Origin: Mesostigma viride
Taxonomy: Eukaryota > Streptophyta > Mesostigmatophyceae > Mesostigmatales > Mesostigmataceae
Direction of reading: 5' to 3'
Assembly: GCA_009746045.1 (NCBI GenBank)
Contig: RPFO01000312.1
Location: forward strand, 662,323-726,322
Length of the DNA: 64,000 nucleotides
The notes under the pieces are model-generated. The model made no database searches. It was not told the origin of the DNA and saw only the letters and a list, made by a program, of their open reading frames with translations. The position numbers were made by a program, and so were the translations under genes. Every line of letters starts with the position of its first letter. The stretch's first letter is position 1. Below, piece after piece: positions 26,512 to 36,827 of this stretch.

Positions 26512-27280
26512 CGTTCAAGTGGCCCGCCGGAGCGGCTGTACAATTTTTCCCAGTGAGCGCGCTGCCAAGTGTACTTGTGGGCAAATTTTTAGGTGCCCCG
26601 TCACTTCGAGGTACTAAAAATTAGGCTACGGTACGAATTCAGCGAATTTCAGCGAATTTTCAGTCGAACCAAAGGAAGTGGCGCCAACTACCAAAAAGTT
26701 TCCGTTACGAATTTTCAGCCCAACACTCGCGCAAAATGAAGTGACGGCAACTACCAAAAAGTTTCCGTTACGAATTTTCACTCCCACACGTTTGCACAAG
26801 AGGAAGTGACGGCAACTACCAAAAAGTTTCCGTTACGAATTTTCAGTCCCACACTTCGCGCAAATTTTAGTAGGGCTGCACGCAAGCTACCTTTCAAAAT
26901 TTTGCGCTAGTATGGAACGCATTTCATTCGTCTGGAGGAACGCTGCCCGCCAACTACCCCCGTTCAGAAAGTTCCCGGCCGAAATTTACTTGAGATTTGG
27001 AAATCTGAACGTCCGCGCAAATTTTAGTAGGGCTGCACGCAAGCTACCTTTCAAAATTTTGCGCAAGTATGGAACGCAATTCATTCGTCCGGAGGAATGC
27101 TGCTCGTCAACTGCCCCCGTTCAGAAAGTTGCGCCGAACTTTACTTGAGATTTGGAAATCTGAACGTGCGGTTGGAGTTTCGCGGGGAAACCCAAGTTCC
27201 CCAGTAATTCACCAATGACGCGCTTCGAACACTTGCCCGCTAAAACCTAAGCAGCCGCTCCGGCTGGCCACTTAAACGAA
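26512..27280 (-). mobile_element. TIR element family A, copy 4 (inverted, about 769 bp)
   Basis: The reverse complement of copies 1-3, from CGTTCAAGTGGCCCGCCGG to GGCTGGCCACTTAAACGAA. The outermost 10 bp of the family TIR (CATTACAATT and its partner) are missing, so this copy is end-trimmed or the family has two terminus types. Confidence 0.9.
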
Positions 27281-27935
27281 AGTGAAGTGAGCGATGGGGA
27301 AGGTAGATGGGTGGGTGGGTGGTTTTGTAGTTGGGATCGACTCACCTATCGCGGGTGGAGGGCTGTGCATGTTAGGGGTGAGATGGGTGGGTGACCGGCT
27401 GAGAGGGTGTGGATGTGTGAGGGTGAGTGGGTGCAGGTCGGTGGGTATAAGGGTATGGGGGGAAAGAGTGGTCGAGTGGGAAGGGGCGTGGGTGGGTCAG
27501 GGGTGGGCGGCCCGGTGGGCACACATGGGGCCAGCTGGCTGGGTGGTTAGGTGGCTGCGTGGTTTTAGTAATGGGTGCCTGGATAAAAGGATGGGTGAAT
27601 GCCTCCTTATTGCCTAGGTGGGTAGATTGCATATGTGGCTAGCTGGGTGGGTGGATGTCCCAGTGGGTGGGTATGTGGCTGGGTGCCTGGGTGCACGAGT
27701 GGTTAGATAGGTTGGTTTAGTAGGTGCGTGGCTGGCTGGCTGGGTCACCGGGTGGGTGAACGAGTGGGTGGCTGGGTACTCAGGTGCGCAAGTGTATGAG
27801 TACTTGTGTGGGTGGGTGGCCAGGTGGATGCATGGGTGGGTGACTGCATGGGTGACTCGGTACGCACAAAGGGCAACGGATATAGACATGGGGATATGCC
27901 AATGCCTTGGGGTGAGCATACGTGGATGCCAGGTG
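27281..27935 (+). repeat. GTGGGTGG-rich repeat, inverted partner of 36,828-38,000
   Basis: Imperfect (GTGGGTGG) sequence with embedded unique words. CATGCATGGGTGGGTGACTGCATGG and ACATGGGGATATGCCAATGCC at 27,828-27,905 match, as reverse complement, 36,850-36,915. The open frames are repeat artefacts. Confidence 0.75.
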
Positions 27936-28148
27936 ACATGTGCCAGCCTGTCGCAGTTATACTATACCTTGGCGTTTGCTTGGTGTGTCGTTGCCAATAA
28001 TTTCACACAGGACGTACATGGTACGTGTTGGTAGCAATCACATGGCTGTGTTAGTGAGTGATGTTGCATGTATTGTTCAGCTTTCTTTCCCATTTTGCAA
28101 TGTGCCAAGGTTCTTAAGTAGTTTAGAAGTATGGTGTCATGGGGTATA

Positions 28149-28203
28149 CATCAAGGAGACAACTAGCGCAGGCCAGAAATCGGGAGAATCCGGACCATGG
28201 TAG
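28149..28203 (+). repeat. Dispersed repeat AAGGAGACAAC(C/T)AGCGCAGG with 3' extension
   Basis: The word TCAAGGAGACAACTAGCGC, then AGGCCAGAAATCGGGAGAATC and CGGACCATGGTAGCTC, is found inverted at 36,718-36,772. Confidence 0.8.
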
Positions 28204-28766
28204 CTCACATGCATGTGCACTGCACATCACACATTTGTGGCATACTCGCAATGTCTACCTTACATCTTGCATTCTGTTAGGAACAGTCGCCACTCAGGCA
28301 TTCACATGCACCAGGGTTTCCCTCACTGTTTGTGCTGTAGTCATCGTTAAAGCAAAAATCTTTACAAAGCCTGGCAATTGTCATAATGTTGGGCTCCTTA
28401 TGACATGAGATTTTGCACACGAAGTTTTGCGACCATGCTTCAGATGCTTGCATGATGACGACCAGTTTTGGTTGTAATATGACATCATATAAATTTTTAA
28501 AATCATTATTGATAGCAACACTACCTTGTTAGCATTTGTTACCATTCAGGGCTCCAAATGCCCTGAGGCGTTGTACAAGGTCTGAACAACCGTAATTCAT
28601 TGTGGCTGTTGAGTTCCAGCTTCGTCGGGCATAATTCGTCTAACTATCTAAGTGCAAACGTTGTTTGGAAGGGACTCATTTTGGCCTTAATTAAGGATCT
28701 GGAGCAGGAGCACGTATTCCATGGACTGATGGGGGTGGGTGCATTAGAACTGAGCCGCGAAGACTA
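28204..28766. other. Spacer, no feature recognised
   Basis: AT-rich sequence without convincing ORFs, repeats or splice structure. Confidence 0.4.
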
Positions 28767-29239
28767 CCGTAGTGGCTGAAATCACATTGCGAATAAATAA
28801 TTTTTCGAGGGTTTTTTTGCATGTTTTTGACACTTTACGGGGAAAGTTCAGCCCGGGTTAGGTAAACTTCGAGCCCGGGAGCTTGTTTATATTAGGGCAC
28901 CTAGTTCAGTGTCTGACTTGGATTCTAACCTATCAAGTACATTAATTACCCACCAAGCGCAGTTCCTATCTGACAATTAAGTGAGTACCAGTATGACATA
29001 AGGCCCTAATCAGTGCTAACAGGGCCCCGAATTGAACGCGTTCTCAATCTGGCGCGACGCGGCGAGGCGCGGCAAGCGCGGCGCTCCACTTCATCTAGCT
29101 GCGCCGCGGCCTGCAGCCAGAAACAGGTGTAGCGCCTCCCGGTTTTCATACTTTACGGGGTAAATTGAAGTATTATTTTAGCACTTTTCGGGGGGTCATT
29201 CGAAAAGATTTATTCGCAATGTGATTTCAGCCACTACGG
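28767..29239. mobile_element. MITE with about 40-bp TIRs, probable TA target site (473 bp)
   Basis: The left end CCGTAGTGGCTGAAATCAC (continuing ATTGCGAATAAAT) is matched on the opposite strand by the right end, both flanked by TA. There is no coding capacity. A TA target plus TIRs points to Tc1/mariner-type mobilisation (inference); because TA is self-complementary it could instead be part of the TIR. Confidence 0.85.
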
Positions 29240-29462
29240 TAGCTGATCTCACTCTAATCTTATACACAAAGTTGTCTCCTTGATAATATACAAAGTTGTC
29301 TCTCTTAATACAAAATCCTAACTACTCTACTCAGTCACGCACCCCTTCCTCCTGGCGTGGGGGAGGGGGGGCTCTTACATCGCCATGCGTCCAGGCATGA
29401 TTTGTCTCGCTTCATGTACCATGATTGCCTTTAATTTGACCATTAATTAATTAATTAATTAA
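29240..29462. other. Spacer ending in (ATTA)n
   Basis: It contains GTTGTCTCCTTGATAATA (minus-strand copy of the dispersed 15-mer) and ends in an ATTA tetranucleotide run (about 29,440-29,466) that abuts a LINE fragment. Confidence 0.5.
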
Positions 29463-29475
29463 TTAAGAACATCCA

Positions 29476-30590
29476 TCCATCCATCGCGCTTTACTGCTCT
29501 TAAGGGGTTCGAGCCAGGCTTGGACATCCTTAACGTGAAAGAGCACGGCGGGGTTAGACCTGGTTACCGCCTTGCCAACCTGATTTATGCGGATGACACC
29601 ACCCTCATCGAGAGCCCCGAGCACATTCAGACCTGGCTGGACTGTCTGGGCCTGGAGGCGCGGGCGGTGGGGTTGGAGATTAGTGTCAAAACTGAGGCGA
29701 TGGTGATTGGGGCCTCCAGTACACCACCGCTGCCGCGCCTGCTCGACGGGACGGAGGTCCCGTTCCGCGACCGCTTCAAGCTGTTGGGGAGCTGGCTCCC
29801 TGACACTGCCGACGATGTGGACACCCGCATCGGCCTTGCCTGGGCCAAGCTCCGTTCGCTCAAGACCTACTGGCGCTCGAAGGGCCTGGGCGAGCACCGC
29901 AAGCGCATGCTCTTCAAGGTCCTCGTCCTCACGGTGCTCACGTATGGCGCCGAGGCGTGGACACTCCCACCCAAACTGGCAGCTATAGGCTAGACGGTAC
30001 GGTTTACAGGATGCTCCGAGAGGTCCTTAACGTAGGGTTTTCCGAGCATCCGTCATCAGAGTCTTTGTATCATGGCATGCCTCGTATTTCGGATGAGATT
30101 AGGCAGCGTAGGATAGCATTTGTAGGACACCTTGCTCGCACCAGCCAGGTCGACACCGCCCTTGGTCTGGCCGGGCCCCAACGGCTTGGCCAGCCAGGGC
30201 GCCACATCCTGACCTGGCCTGGCCCCGAGGACATTCCCAAAAGGGTAGGGAAACCTGTCACGAACTACATCCAGATGTTGCTGGACGACCTAGTGGTCCC
30301 AGCCCAGTTTGAGCACCGCATCCACTCTCTCTCCCGTCTTTGGACTGCCATGCAGGACAAGACGCGGTGGAAGAGGATTGTCAAGGCGCACACGCCCGAC
30401 CCTGTGGGCAAGCCCCCTCCCCCCAAGCGGAGGCGGCGTTTTGATGAGTAGTGTAGTTAGGATTTTCTAGACTAGATAGCTTAGAGTTAGGGTAGTTCGA
30501 TTACGCGGCTTCCTCCACCCCATCCATCATGGAATATGTGCTACATGATCTCCCAACGGAGGCATGTTATAATTTAATTTAATTTTAATC
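29476..30590 (+). pseudogene. LINE 3' half: RT motif C to C-terminus and 3' end
   Basis: It begins mid-protein with GFEPGLDILN, then RLANLIYADDTTLIE (catalytic motif C, YADD, about 29,580-29,600), RFKLLGSWLP, RIGLAWAKLRSL, VLTYGAEAWTL, and after a frame change near 29,980 the C-terminal region (LREVLNVGFSEHP, RRIAFVGHLAR) to a stop at 30451. The layout resembles RTE-like LINEs. A 3' UTR follows, with CTCCCAACGGAGGCATG and an AATTT tail. RT motifs 0-B are missing, so this is 5'-truncated. It is not a simple continuation of the LINE at 16.6-20 kb, but the same or a related family is likely. CATC repeats lie on both sides. Confidence 0.85.
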
Positions 30591-30973
30591 CATCCATCCA
30601 TCCATCCATCCATCCATCCATCCATCCATCCATCCCTCCCTCCCTCCCTCCCTCCCTCCCTCCCTCCCTCCCTCCCTCCCTCCCTCCCTCCCTCCCTCCC
30701 TCCCTCCCTCCCTCCCTCCCTCCCTCCCCTCCCTCCCTCCCTCCCTCCCTCCCTCCCTCCTCCTCCTCCCTCCTCCCTCCCTCCCTCCCTCCCTCCCTCC
30801 CTCCCCCTCCCTCCCTCCCTCCCTCCCTCCCTCCCCTCCCCCTCCTCCCTCCCTCCCTCCCTCCCTCCCTCCCTCCCCTCCCTCCCTCCTCCCTCCCTCC
30901 CTCCCTCCCTCCCTCCCTCCCTCCCTCCCTCCCTCCCTCCCTCCCTCCCTCCCTCCCTCCCTCCCTCCCTCCC
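30591..30973. repeat. (CATC)n then (CCCT)n microsatellite
   Basis: About 45 bp of ATCC repeats pass into CCCT with scattered CCTCCT and CCCCT slips. The right flank (CATACTGTAGCAATACCCCACC) reappears inverted beside another CCCT array at about 39,550. Confidence 0.95.
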
Positions 30974-31883
30974 ATACTGTAGCAATACCCCACCACACTC
31001 ATCGAAATGGCTGTGTTTGAGTGTATATTTTTCGCGACCGGTTCAGTCCTTTTCGGTCCCCAAGTACCGTCGAACCACAGCGCGGTACCTAAAATTGCGT
31101 AACGGAAACTGAAAGAACCGAAACTGTAGGATGTTGTCATGGACCGTATGAAGGAATTTTGTCACCCGTACGAGGGATTTGACGCACCGTACGAGGAGTT
31201 GTCATGGACCGTATCCGTAACCGTACGATGGAACCGTGAGTTATAGTGACCACCTGCCTCCGTGGCAGGGCAGGCAGGGAAGGTAGAGGCTATGGCACTC
31301 ATTAATATTAATCGAAGGGGAAATTTCGCCAAACGTGCAACGTGCGTGCTCACATACGACTTTCGGTGGGTACCTAAAAGGAGTAAAATACTTGCCTCAT
31401 GGCTTGTTCAAAGCCGACAGGGCGTACTGTGGGTTTACTGTATCCCTAAGGTGCAAATACTTAGGAGGCGCTGGGAGGCGTGCAAAATTTGATGGCCATT
31501 GCCTCGGACATGGTCAGATATGGACACTAGTTAACAGGAAGGTGAGAGTTAACTGGAAGGTGAGTGAACAAACTTATGGGAATATCGAAATTTGAAGCGG
31601 CAGGCACTCTAAAATTTCATCAAGAATCGCAGCCTTGGTTGGTCATGACGATGATGCGCAGTTTAAGAAGCGTCAGAAAATGGGGCAGGCTTTCATTTGC
31701 ACCTTTAGTGGTACGGATTGAGGCCAGCTGTAGGGCTCTCAGGTCGTTGTTAGTATTAGTGTAGGCTTGCAGACTGTATGGCTTCTGGTGCCCCGTGCGA
31801 AGGTGTCTATTCTTTATCGTGTACTCACGAATCCGAGGCTTCGAATATTTTACAGCTGCAAAGCGTCACGACGGCCGCGGTTC
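30974..31883. other. Unrecognised sequence, possible broken gene
   Basis: 31,060-31,220 has repeated CGTACGAGG / ACCGTA words. On the + strand, frames at 31,335-31,595 (GVKYLPHGLFKADRAYCGF) and 31,564-31,764 look protein-like but belong to no family I know. The LTR element at 31889 interrupts whatever this was. Confidence 0.3.
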
Positions 31884-31888
31884 CAGTG

Positions 31889-32681
31889 TGTTGAACAATT
31901 AAGGTATTGGAGGAACGATCTTTCCAATCATAAAGGAATGTTGTATTAAAGACACATTACTTTCAATTGTTCCGAGCTCCACAAACCCCGGACTCCATGG
32001 CTGGGGTCCAGTGGTATAAATTACGTGAGAACTAGAGCATCGTGCACAAGTGCATCACTTTTGTCCTAGAGGTATGAGTGGCGGCTGAGCACTTTTGACC
32101 GTCGATATAAAAATCTACGGCTCATACAACACAAGTGCGGAGTACCACATGTGCCGGCGCTCACACTGGTAGGTGACGCGGCGTACCAAAAACAGGACTA
32201 GTAGAATGCAATGTATGACATGCTGGAGCAAAGTCGCAGCGCCTCCAAGGCAGCATCAAACACTATAGAAAGTGTGGCGCAACGCGCCTACACAGAGGTA
32301 CACTTTTCTCTGACACGGTACAGTCCAAAGTACTGCGCGAAGCGCGGATCCCTTTTGGCATCACAACGGCTAGTAGTCTGAGACACAAACGGCCCAGAAC
32401 ATAATTCAAGGTAAGGAAAACGCACAAGTCCAAAAGCCGCATAAACAGACAAGCAGACGAAAAAGATTCCGTCGAACATATCGGAATAAAAGATATTCCG
32501 TCGGGCTCTCTGATACTAGGCCCTCACAGTATCTTGGGCATCAGAAACGCAGCACTAAAAATTCGTAGCACGAATTAAATAGCCTGGATAAAAATCCATA
32601 TTAGTCATCCCACTAATTCGGCTAACTGACAGCCAGAAAAAAAACTAGTGCCAAGACTACCTTGGCCCACTACGGCTGACA
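31889..32681 (-). repeat. 3' LTR of the gag-only element
   Basis: In element orientation it starts TGTCAGCCGTAG and ends AATTGTTCAACA. Confidence 0.95.
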
Positions 32682-32694
32682 CCCCCCTTAGTGG
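32682..32694 (-). promoter_or_regulatory. Polypurine tract
   Basis: The minus strand CCACTAAGGGGGG followed by TG lies immediately before the 3' LTR. Confidence 0.8.
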
Positions 32695-32770
32695 GACAAG
32701 CTGTAAACAAGGACTCGAAAAGGTATGGTGGCCAGGGCGCCCCTGGAGCAACGCACCACTGAAAAAGATA

Positions 32771-33676
32771 CTACAGTTGGTCAGCAGGGGCCTCCACCCC
32801 AGTGTGGAAAACAAAACCAGGGGGCACCTCCAGTGCCTCCTGCTCACCAGATGTCAAGTTGGCCTGCGCCTTGGCCTCTCCGTCCTTCCCCCCCTTGCGA
32901 AGATGAGGGTGCTTCTTGAAACAGTTTGCGACCTTGTGGCCAGGTTTGCCACAGTGAAAACAGGCACCCTTCTTCCCGTCATCCATCGCCATGGTAGCAA
33001 AGACTCCAGCCAGAGAACTGGTGTCCCTGGTGTCTCCCTGCTTCCCCCCGCCTGTGTTGCGCATGATGGCCGCCTGGGCCTTGATGCTGTCCTCAATCCT
33101 CAGCACCCGTGCCTTGTACTCATCCCACGTGAGTGTGGTGATGCGTACATCCTGCGCTGCCATCATCACCCGGATCGCAGCGGGCATGAGATCATGAGTA
33201 GAGAGGACCATGTCCTGGTCGTCAAAACGCCCCTCCAGCTCCTGGACGTACTCCTCACGCGTCAGCTCCCTCGCTGCCAGAAACTCATTGAGGGGCTTGT
33301 CCACTGGTGCAGGCTCCTTGGAACGAAGCTTGCGACGCAGTTCATCCTGATAGGTCTCAGTCGTACGGTGGTGACCAAACCTCTTCGTCAGGAGCTCCCA
33401 TGCCTGTTTCGCACTGGTCACATTCTTGACCAGCATAAGAGCCAGGCCATCTAAAAAGATGCCCATCGCGGCCTGGACTGCCGCGTCCTTGCCATCATCC
33501 TCAATCTCACCCGTGATGACCCCATACAGATTAAAGGCTTTCAGCAAACGAGTAAAGCGGACATTCGTTGCCTCCCACTTACGAGGATCCACACCATCAA
33601 ACTTTGGTAACTTATCAGCAGCACTAATGAAGGCCCCGATGCTGGTAGCTGCTGCTACTGCTGCGTTGGCTGCCAT
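32771..33676 (-). CDS. gag: Gag polyprotein with zinc knuckle (Copia type)
   Basis: About 301 aa from ATG 33676; an in-frame GTG two codons upstream is unlikely to be used. The N-terminus is Ala-rich, followed by KLPKFDGVDPRKWEATNVRF, a Copia gag/UBN2-type capsid start, WELLTKRFG, and near the C-terminus one canonical CCHC knuckle CFHCGKPGHKVANC. It should form the particle and bind RNA; packaging would need pol supplied in trans. The ORF is intact, consistent with recent activity. A 98-aa frame (33679-33975) stops two bases before this ATG. Confidence 0.92.
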   Translation of the reverse strand: MAANAAVAAATSIGAFISAADKLPKFDGVDPRKWEATNVRFTRLLKAFNLYGVITGEIEDDGKDAAVQAAMGIFLDGLALMLVKNVTSAKQAWELLTKRFGHHRTTETYQDELRRKLRSKEPAPVDKPLNEFLAARELTREEYVQELEGRFDDQDMVLSTHDLMPAAIRVMMAAQDVRITTLTWDEYKARVLRIEDSIKAQAAIMRNTGGGKQGDTRDTSSLAGVFATMAMDDGKKGACFHCGKPGHKVANCFKKHPHLRKGGKDGEAKAQANLTSGEQEALEVPPGFVFHTGVEAPADQL

Positions 33677-33678
33677 TG

Positions 33679-33975
33679 TCACTCCTCGCCGGTAGGTCTC
33701 ACTGTAGGATTCTCAGGAACAACTGTGGGCTCCTCAGGGATGAGTTGATCTAAAAACTCCGCCAAACGGCGCAGAGTTCTAGGGGTGCACACAATCTCCC
33801 AGTTAAAACAGGTACCCCTATACTGTACTTCCACAGATGCTCTGTTTGGAGAAGGGGATACCCCCTGATGGCCGGTGTTGTAATCAGGATTCGGAATAAC
33901 AATAGGATCTCCAGCAGCTCTAGGACACCACAAAGCAGTGGTCAAATCCCTTTGCATAGACAGGTTTCTCCCCAC
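33679..33975 (-). CDS. Small ORF upstream of gag
   Basis: 98 aa in the leader between PBS and gag, ending TGA two bases before the gag ATG. Composition is ordinary (CFNWEIVCTPRTLRRLAEFL). I do not recognise a family. It could be the gag N-terminus in a relative, or translated for reinitiation or stop-start coupling. Confidence 0.4.
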   Translation of the reverse strand: MGRNLSMQRDLTTALWCPRAAGDPIVIPNPDYNTGHQGVSPSPNRASVEVQYRGTCFNWEIVCTPRTLRRLAEFLDQLIPEEPTVVPENPTVRPTGEE

Positions 33976-34317
33976 TGAAAATGTTGCAGAAAAAAAACCA
34001 GATTCTTTACTGCCCAGGAAGAACAGAAAAACGTTTTATCTCAAAAAACGTCTCCACAGGAAGGATGCTTCAAGAATAAAGACAAACTTCCCAATACTCA
34101 AGTGGCCCTTATGCCAAGGGTCTTACACTTTCAGCAGAACACTGCAGTTCCCTCAAGAAGAACACCTCCCACAACTTGGGTGGCACGATTTCAACAAGAA
34201 GAAGCGAAAAAGGCGCATCCAAAGACTGCAACGTAAATGTGGGGCGTCCCCCTCACAGTCTTGGACAAGGTGAAGTGGATGGAGCTTGGCTTCACCAGAT
34301 TTTGCCTGTCACTTTCT

Positions 34318-34329
34318 GGCGTGATACCA
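34318..34329 (-). promoter_or_regulatory. Primer-binding site
   Basis: The minus strand immediately after the 5' LTR reads TGGTATCACGCC, close to the initiator-tRNA-Met PBS TGGTATCAGAGC. Confidence 0.85.
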
Positions 34330-35119
34330 TGTTGAACAATTAAGGTATTGGAGGAACGATCTTTCCAATCATAAAGGAATGTTGTATTAAAGACACATTA
34401 CTTTCAATTGTTCCGAGCTCCACAAACCCCGGACTCCATGGCTGGGGTCCAGTGGTATAAATTACGTGAGAACTAGAGCATCGTGCACAAGTGCATCACT
34501 TTTGTCCTAGAGGTATGAGTGGCGGCTGAGCACTTTTGACCGTCGATATAAAAATCTACGGCTCATACAACACAAGTGCGGAGTACCACATGTGCCGGCG
34601 CTCACACTGGTAGGTGACGCGGCGTACCAAAAACAGGACTAGTAGAATGCAATGTATGACATGCTGGAGCAAAGTCGCAGCGCCTCCAAGGCAGCATCAA
34701 ACATAGAAAGTGTGGCGCAACGCGCCTACACAGAGGTACACTTTTCTCTGACACGGTACAGTCCAAAGTACTGCGCGAAGCGCGGATCCCTTTTGGCATC
34801 ACAACGGCTAGTAGTCTGAGACACAAACGGCCCAGAACATAATTCAAGGTAAGGAAAACGCACAAGTCCAAAAGCCGCATAAACAGACAAGCAGACGAAA
34901 AAGATTCCGTCGAACATATCGGAATAAAAGATATTCCGTCGGGCTCTCTGATACTAGGCCCTCACAGTATCTTGGGCATCAGAAACGCAGCACTAAAAAT
35001 TCGTAGCACGAATTAAATAGCCTGGATAAAAATCCATATTAGTCATCCCACTAATTCGGCTAACTGACAGCCAGAAAAAAAACTAGTGCCAAGACTACCT
35101 TGGCCCACTACGGCTGACA
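34330..35119 (-). repeat. 5' LTR of the gag-only element
   Basis: The same sequence as 31889-32681 apart from a 3-bp indel. Confidence 0.95.
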
Positions 35120-35124
35120 CAGTG

Positions 35125-35610
35125 GTGCGTCAAGGTTTGGTTGTTATATACATGAAGAGGGCCGCTCGTGTAACCATTCGCCACGATAGTTTGTGGATTA
35201 CCTTGGCTGCTCAGGCAGTCTTCAGGATAGCTCTTATGAGCCAAGTTGATGCCGATTTATCAATGCAGCGTGACTGCAGCACATACCGGACCTGTGCAGT
35301 GAGAATAGCGGACATCATTGCTGCAGCTTTCTTTGTTTACTTGATGGTAGCAAAGCTGTGCAAACCTTCTGGAAGTCAGATATTGGCATGGTTGTGCAGC
35401 ATTGTGGAAGCTCAATTTGTTCCCCAGTTTCTTGGCCCTTTTTTTCTATCAATAAGTAGGTATAGCAATATGGTATGGCTAACCGGCATGCAGGGGTCAG
35501 GCAGAGTCGGTATGCTTTCACTGCAAAGGGCAGCAACTTGCACGATGCACAGCTGGCTCATACATTATTTGCCTATATATTGCATGCATGAGTATTTCTT
35601 TGCATGGTAA
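35125..35610 (+). other. Open frame next to the LTR element, unrecognised
   Basis: A 160-aa open stretch with a hydrophobic segment (IADIIAAAFFVYLMVAKL) follows the right TSD. It may be part of the locus that the retrotransposon split, but I cannot join it convincingly with sequence left of 31884. Confidence 0.3.
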
Positions 35611-36180
35611 GTGTCTTCAACGTGCATGTGTGCGATGTTTTATCGTGAGTCCAGCGATACTAGACTCCATGCGGCATGCGTGTATGATTGCTTCGTTGAA
35701 CGACAGTAAAATCATGTTTCTTGTATGCAGGGCAGTGAGCCAGTGAGCCAACTGTGTATTCTATGCTTATTAGTGTCACAAACATGTCAGTGAGTGAGAA
35801 ATGGTTGAAACAGCCCTGAAAACCATCAAATCTAGTGGTCACTTACGATCGTGTACTCTACCGTATTATACCGTATTATACTTTATACGGACCCTGTGCG
35901 TATAAGCGTGTATTACGTATAATGGAACTCTGACCCTGATGGATCGATGGGTGGGGACACACAATCCTACCGGTCTAATCTATCTACGACATCAAGCCAA
36001 CTCTAGTCTAAGCTCTCTACCCTAGCTCTCTTCATGTATTATTTAGTTAGTTAGCTAGGTGGTATGCAATGATTGTGGAAATGTTAGGCCATTCGTGGTT
36101 GACATGCGTGGACATTCATTTATATTTATTCATTTATTTTTTATTCATGGACATTGGCTATTCTGATTTAATGATGTTAT
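35611..36180. other. Spacer with CGTATTATAC words and a minus-strand LINE-tail fragment
   Basis: 35,866-35,925 has TACCGTATTATACCGTATTATAC, similar in style to the hAT ends at 54.2 kb. 35,945-36,020 (GGATCGATGGGTGGGGAC, then CTACCGGTCTAATCTATCTAC) is the reverse complement of LINE 3' UTR words seen at 16,830-16,870. No gene is seen. Confidence 0.45.
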
Positions 36181-36181
36181 G

Positions 36182-36600
36182 GGTGGTAGCAGGATTAGTT
36201 AGCATCTTTGACACAGGAGTGTAACTCGCGACTCACACTAACTACTACTTGGAATAATGTATATCAATTCAGATCAGTAATTGAGCTTAGCTTGCATGCA
36301 GGCCTTATATCAAGGAGACAACCAGATATATTATTATTATCAAGGAGACAACCAGCGCAGGCCAATAATCATATCAAGGAGACAAATGGGTGGTAGCAGG
36401 ATTAGTTAGCATCTTTGACACAGGAGTGCAACTCGCGACTCACGCTAACTACTACTTGGAATAATGTATATCAATTCAGATCAGTAATTGAGCTTAGATG
36501 GCATGCAGGCCTTATATCAAGGAGACAACCAGATATATTATTCTTATCAAGGAGACAACCAGCGCAGGCCAGAAATCATATCAAGGAGACAACCAGCATC
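36182..36600. repeat. 207-bp direct tandem duplication carrying AAGGAGACAAC words
   Basis: GGTAGCAGGATTAGTTAGCATC starts near 36,184 and again 207 bp later. Each copy contains TATCAAGGAGACAACCAG several times. Confidence 0.9.
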
Positions 36601-36717
36601 TAGTCTCTACACGTAAGGCAGCCATAATTGCAATGCACAAGGCTACACATTTCCATCACCATTCATATTCATCATCCTGAACGACTCAAACACGCGGACA
36701 AGATAACGGCAGGCTCG

Positions 36718-36820
36718 AGCTACCATGGTCCGGATTCTCCCGATTTCTGGCCTGCGCTGGTTGTCTCCTTGACACTATGATGATTATCAAGGAGACAACC
36801 AGCGCAGGCCAGAAATCGGG
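36718..36820. repeat. Inverted pair of the AGCGCAGGCCAGAAATCGGG repeat
   Basis: 36,718-36,772 is the minus-strand copy of 28,149-28,203; 36,785-36,819 is a + copy. Together they make a hairpin of about 32-bp arms with a short spacer. Confidence 0.8.
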
Positions 36821-36827
36821 CGTATGC

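Larger units (their letters stand above)
31889..35119 (-). mobile_element. Intact gag-only LTR retrotransposon (TR-GAG type, 3,231 bp)
   Basis: Two LTRs (31889-32681, 793 bp; 34330-35119, 790 bp) differ visibly only by a 3-bp CTA indel near 32,271. A 5-bp TSD CAGTG flanks the element (31884-31888 and 35120-35124). A PBS and a polypurine tract are in the correct places for minus-strand orientation. Between them is one gag gene and no protease, integrase or RT. This is the structure of terminal-repeat retrotransposons with GAG, non-autonomous elements mobilised by a pol-bearing relative. Near-identical LTRs imply a very recent insertion. Confidence 0.95.

Noticed and set aside
25683-26543. Long Pro-Ser or Gly-Arg-Glu proteins at the three GGGA/CCCT arrays (also about 30,530-31,140 and 39,380-40,120)
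   Set aside because: Microsatellite translation; frames are open on both strands and shift with each repeat slip.
29505-29520. tRNA B-box-like GGTTCGAGCC
   Set aside because: It is within LINE coding sequence (Gly-Phe-Glu-Pro) and no cloverleaf or A box can be drawn around it.
32288-32479. 63-aa minus-strand ORF present in both LTRs
   Set aside because: Repeated only because the LTRs are identical; it lies in regulatory sequence and has no recognisable domain.
36307-36600. CRISPR-like spacing of the AAGGAGACAAC word
   Set aside because: Spacing is irregular (31, 34, 34 bp and a 207-bp duplication), spacers repeat, and copies occur in both orientations elsewhere.
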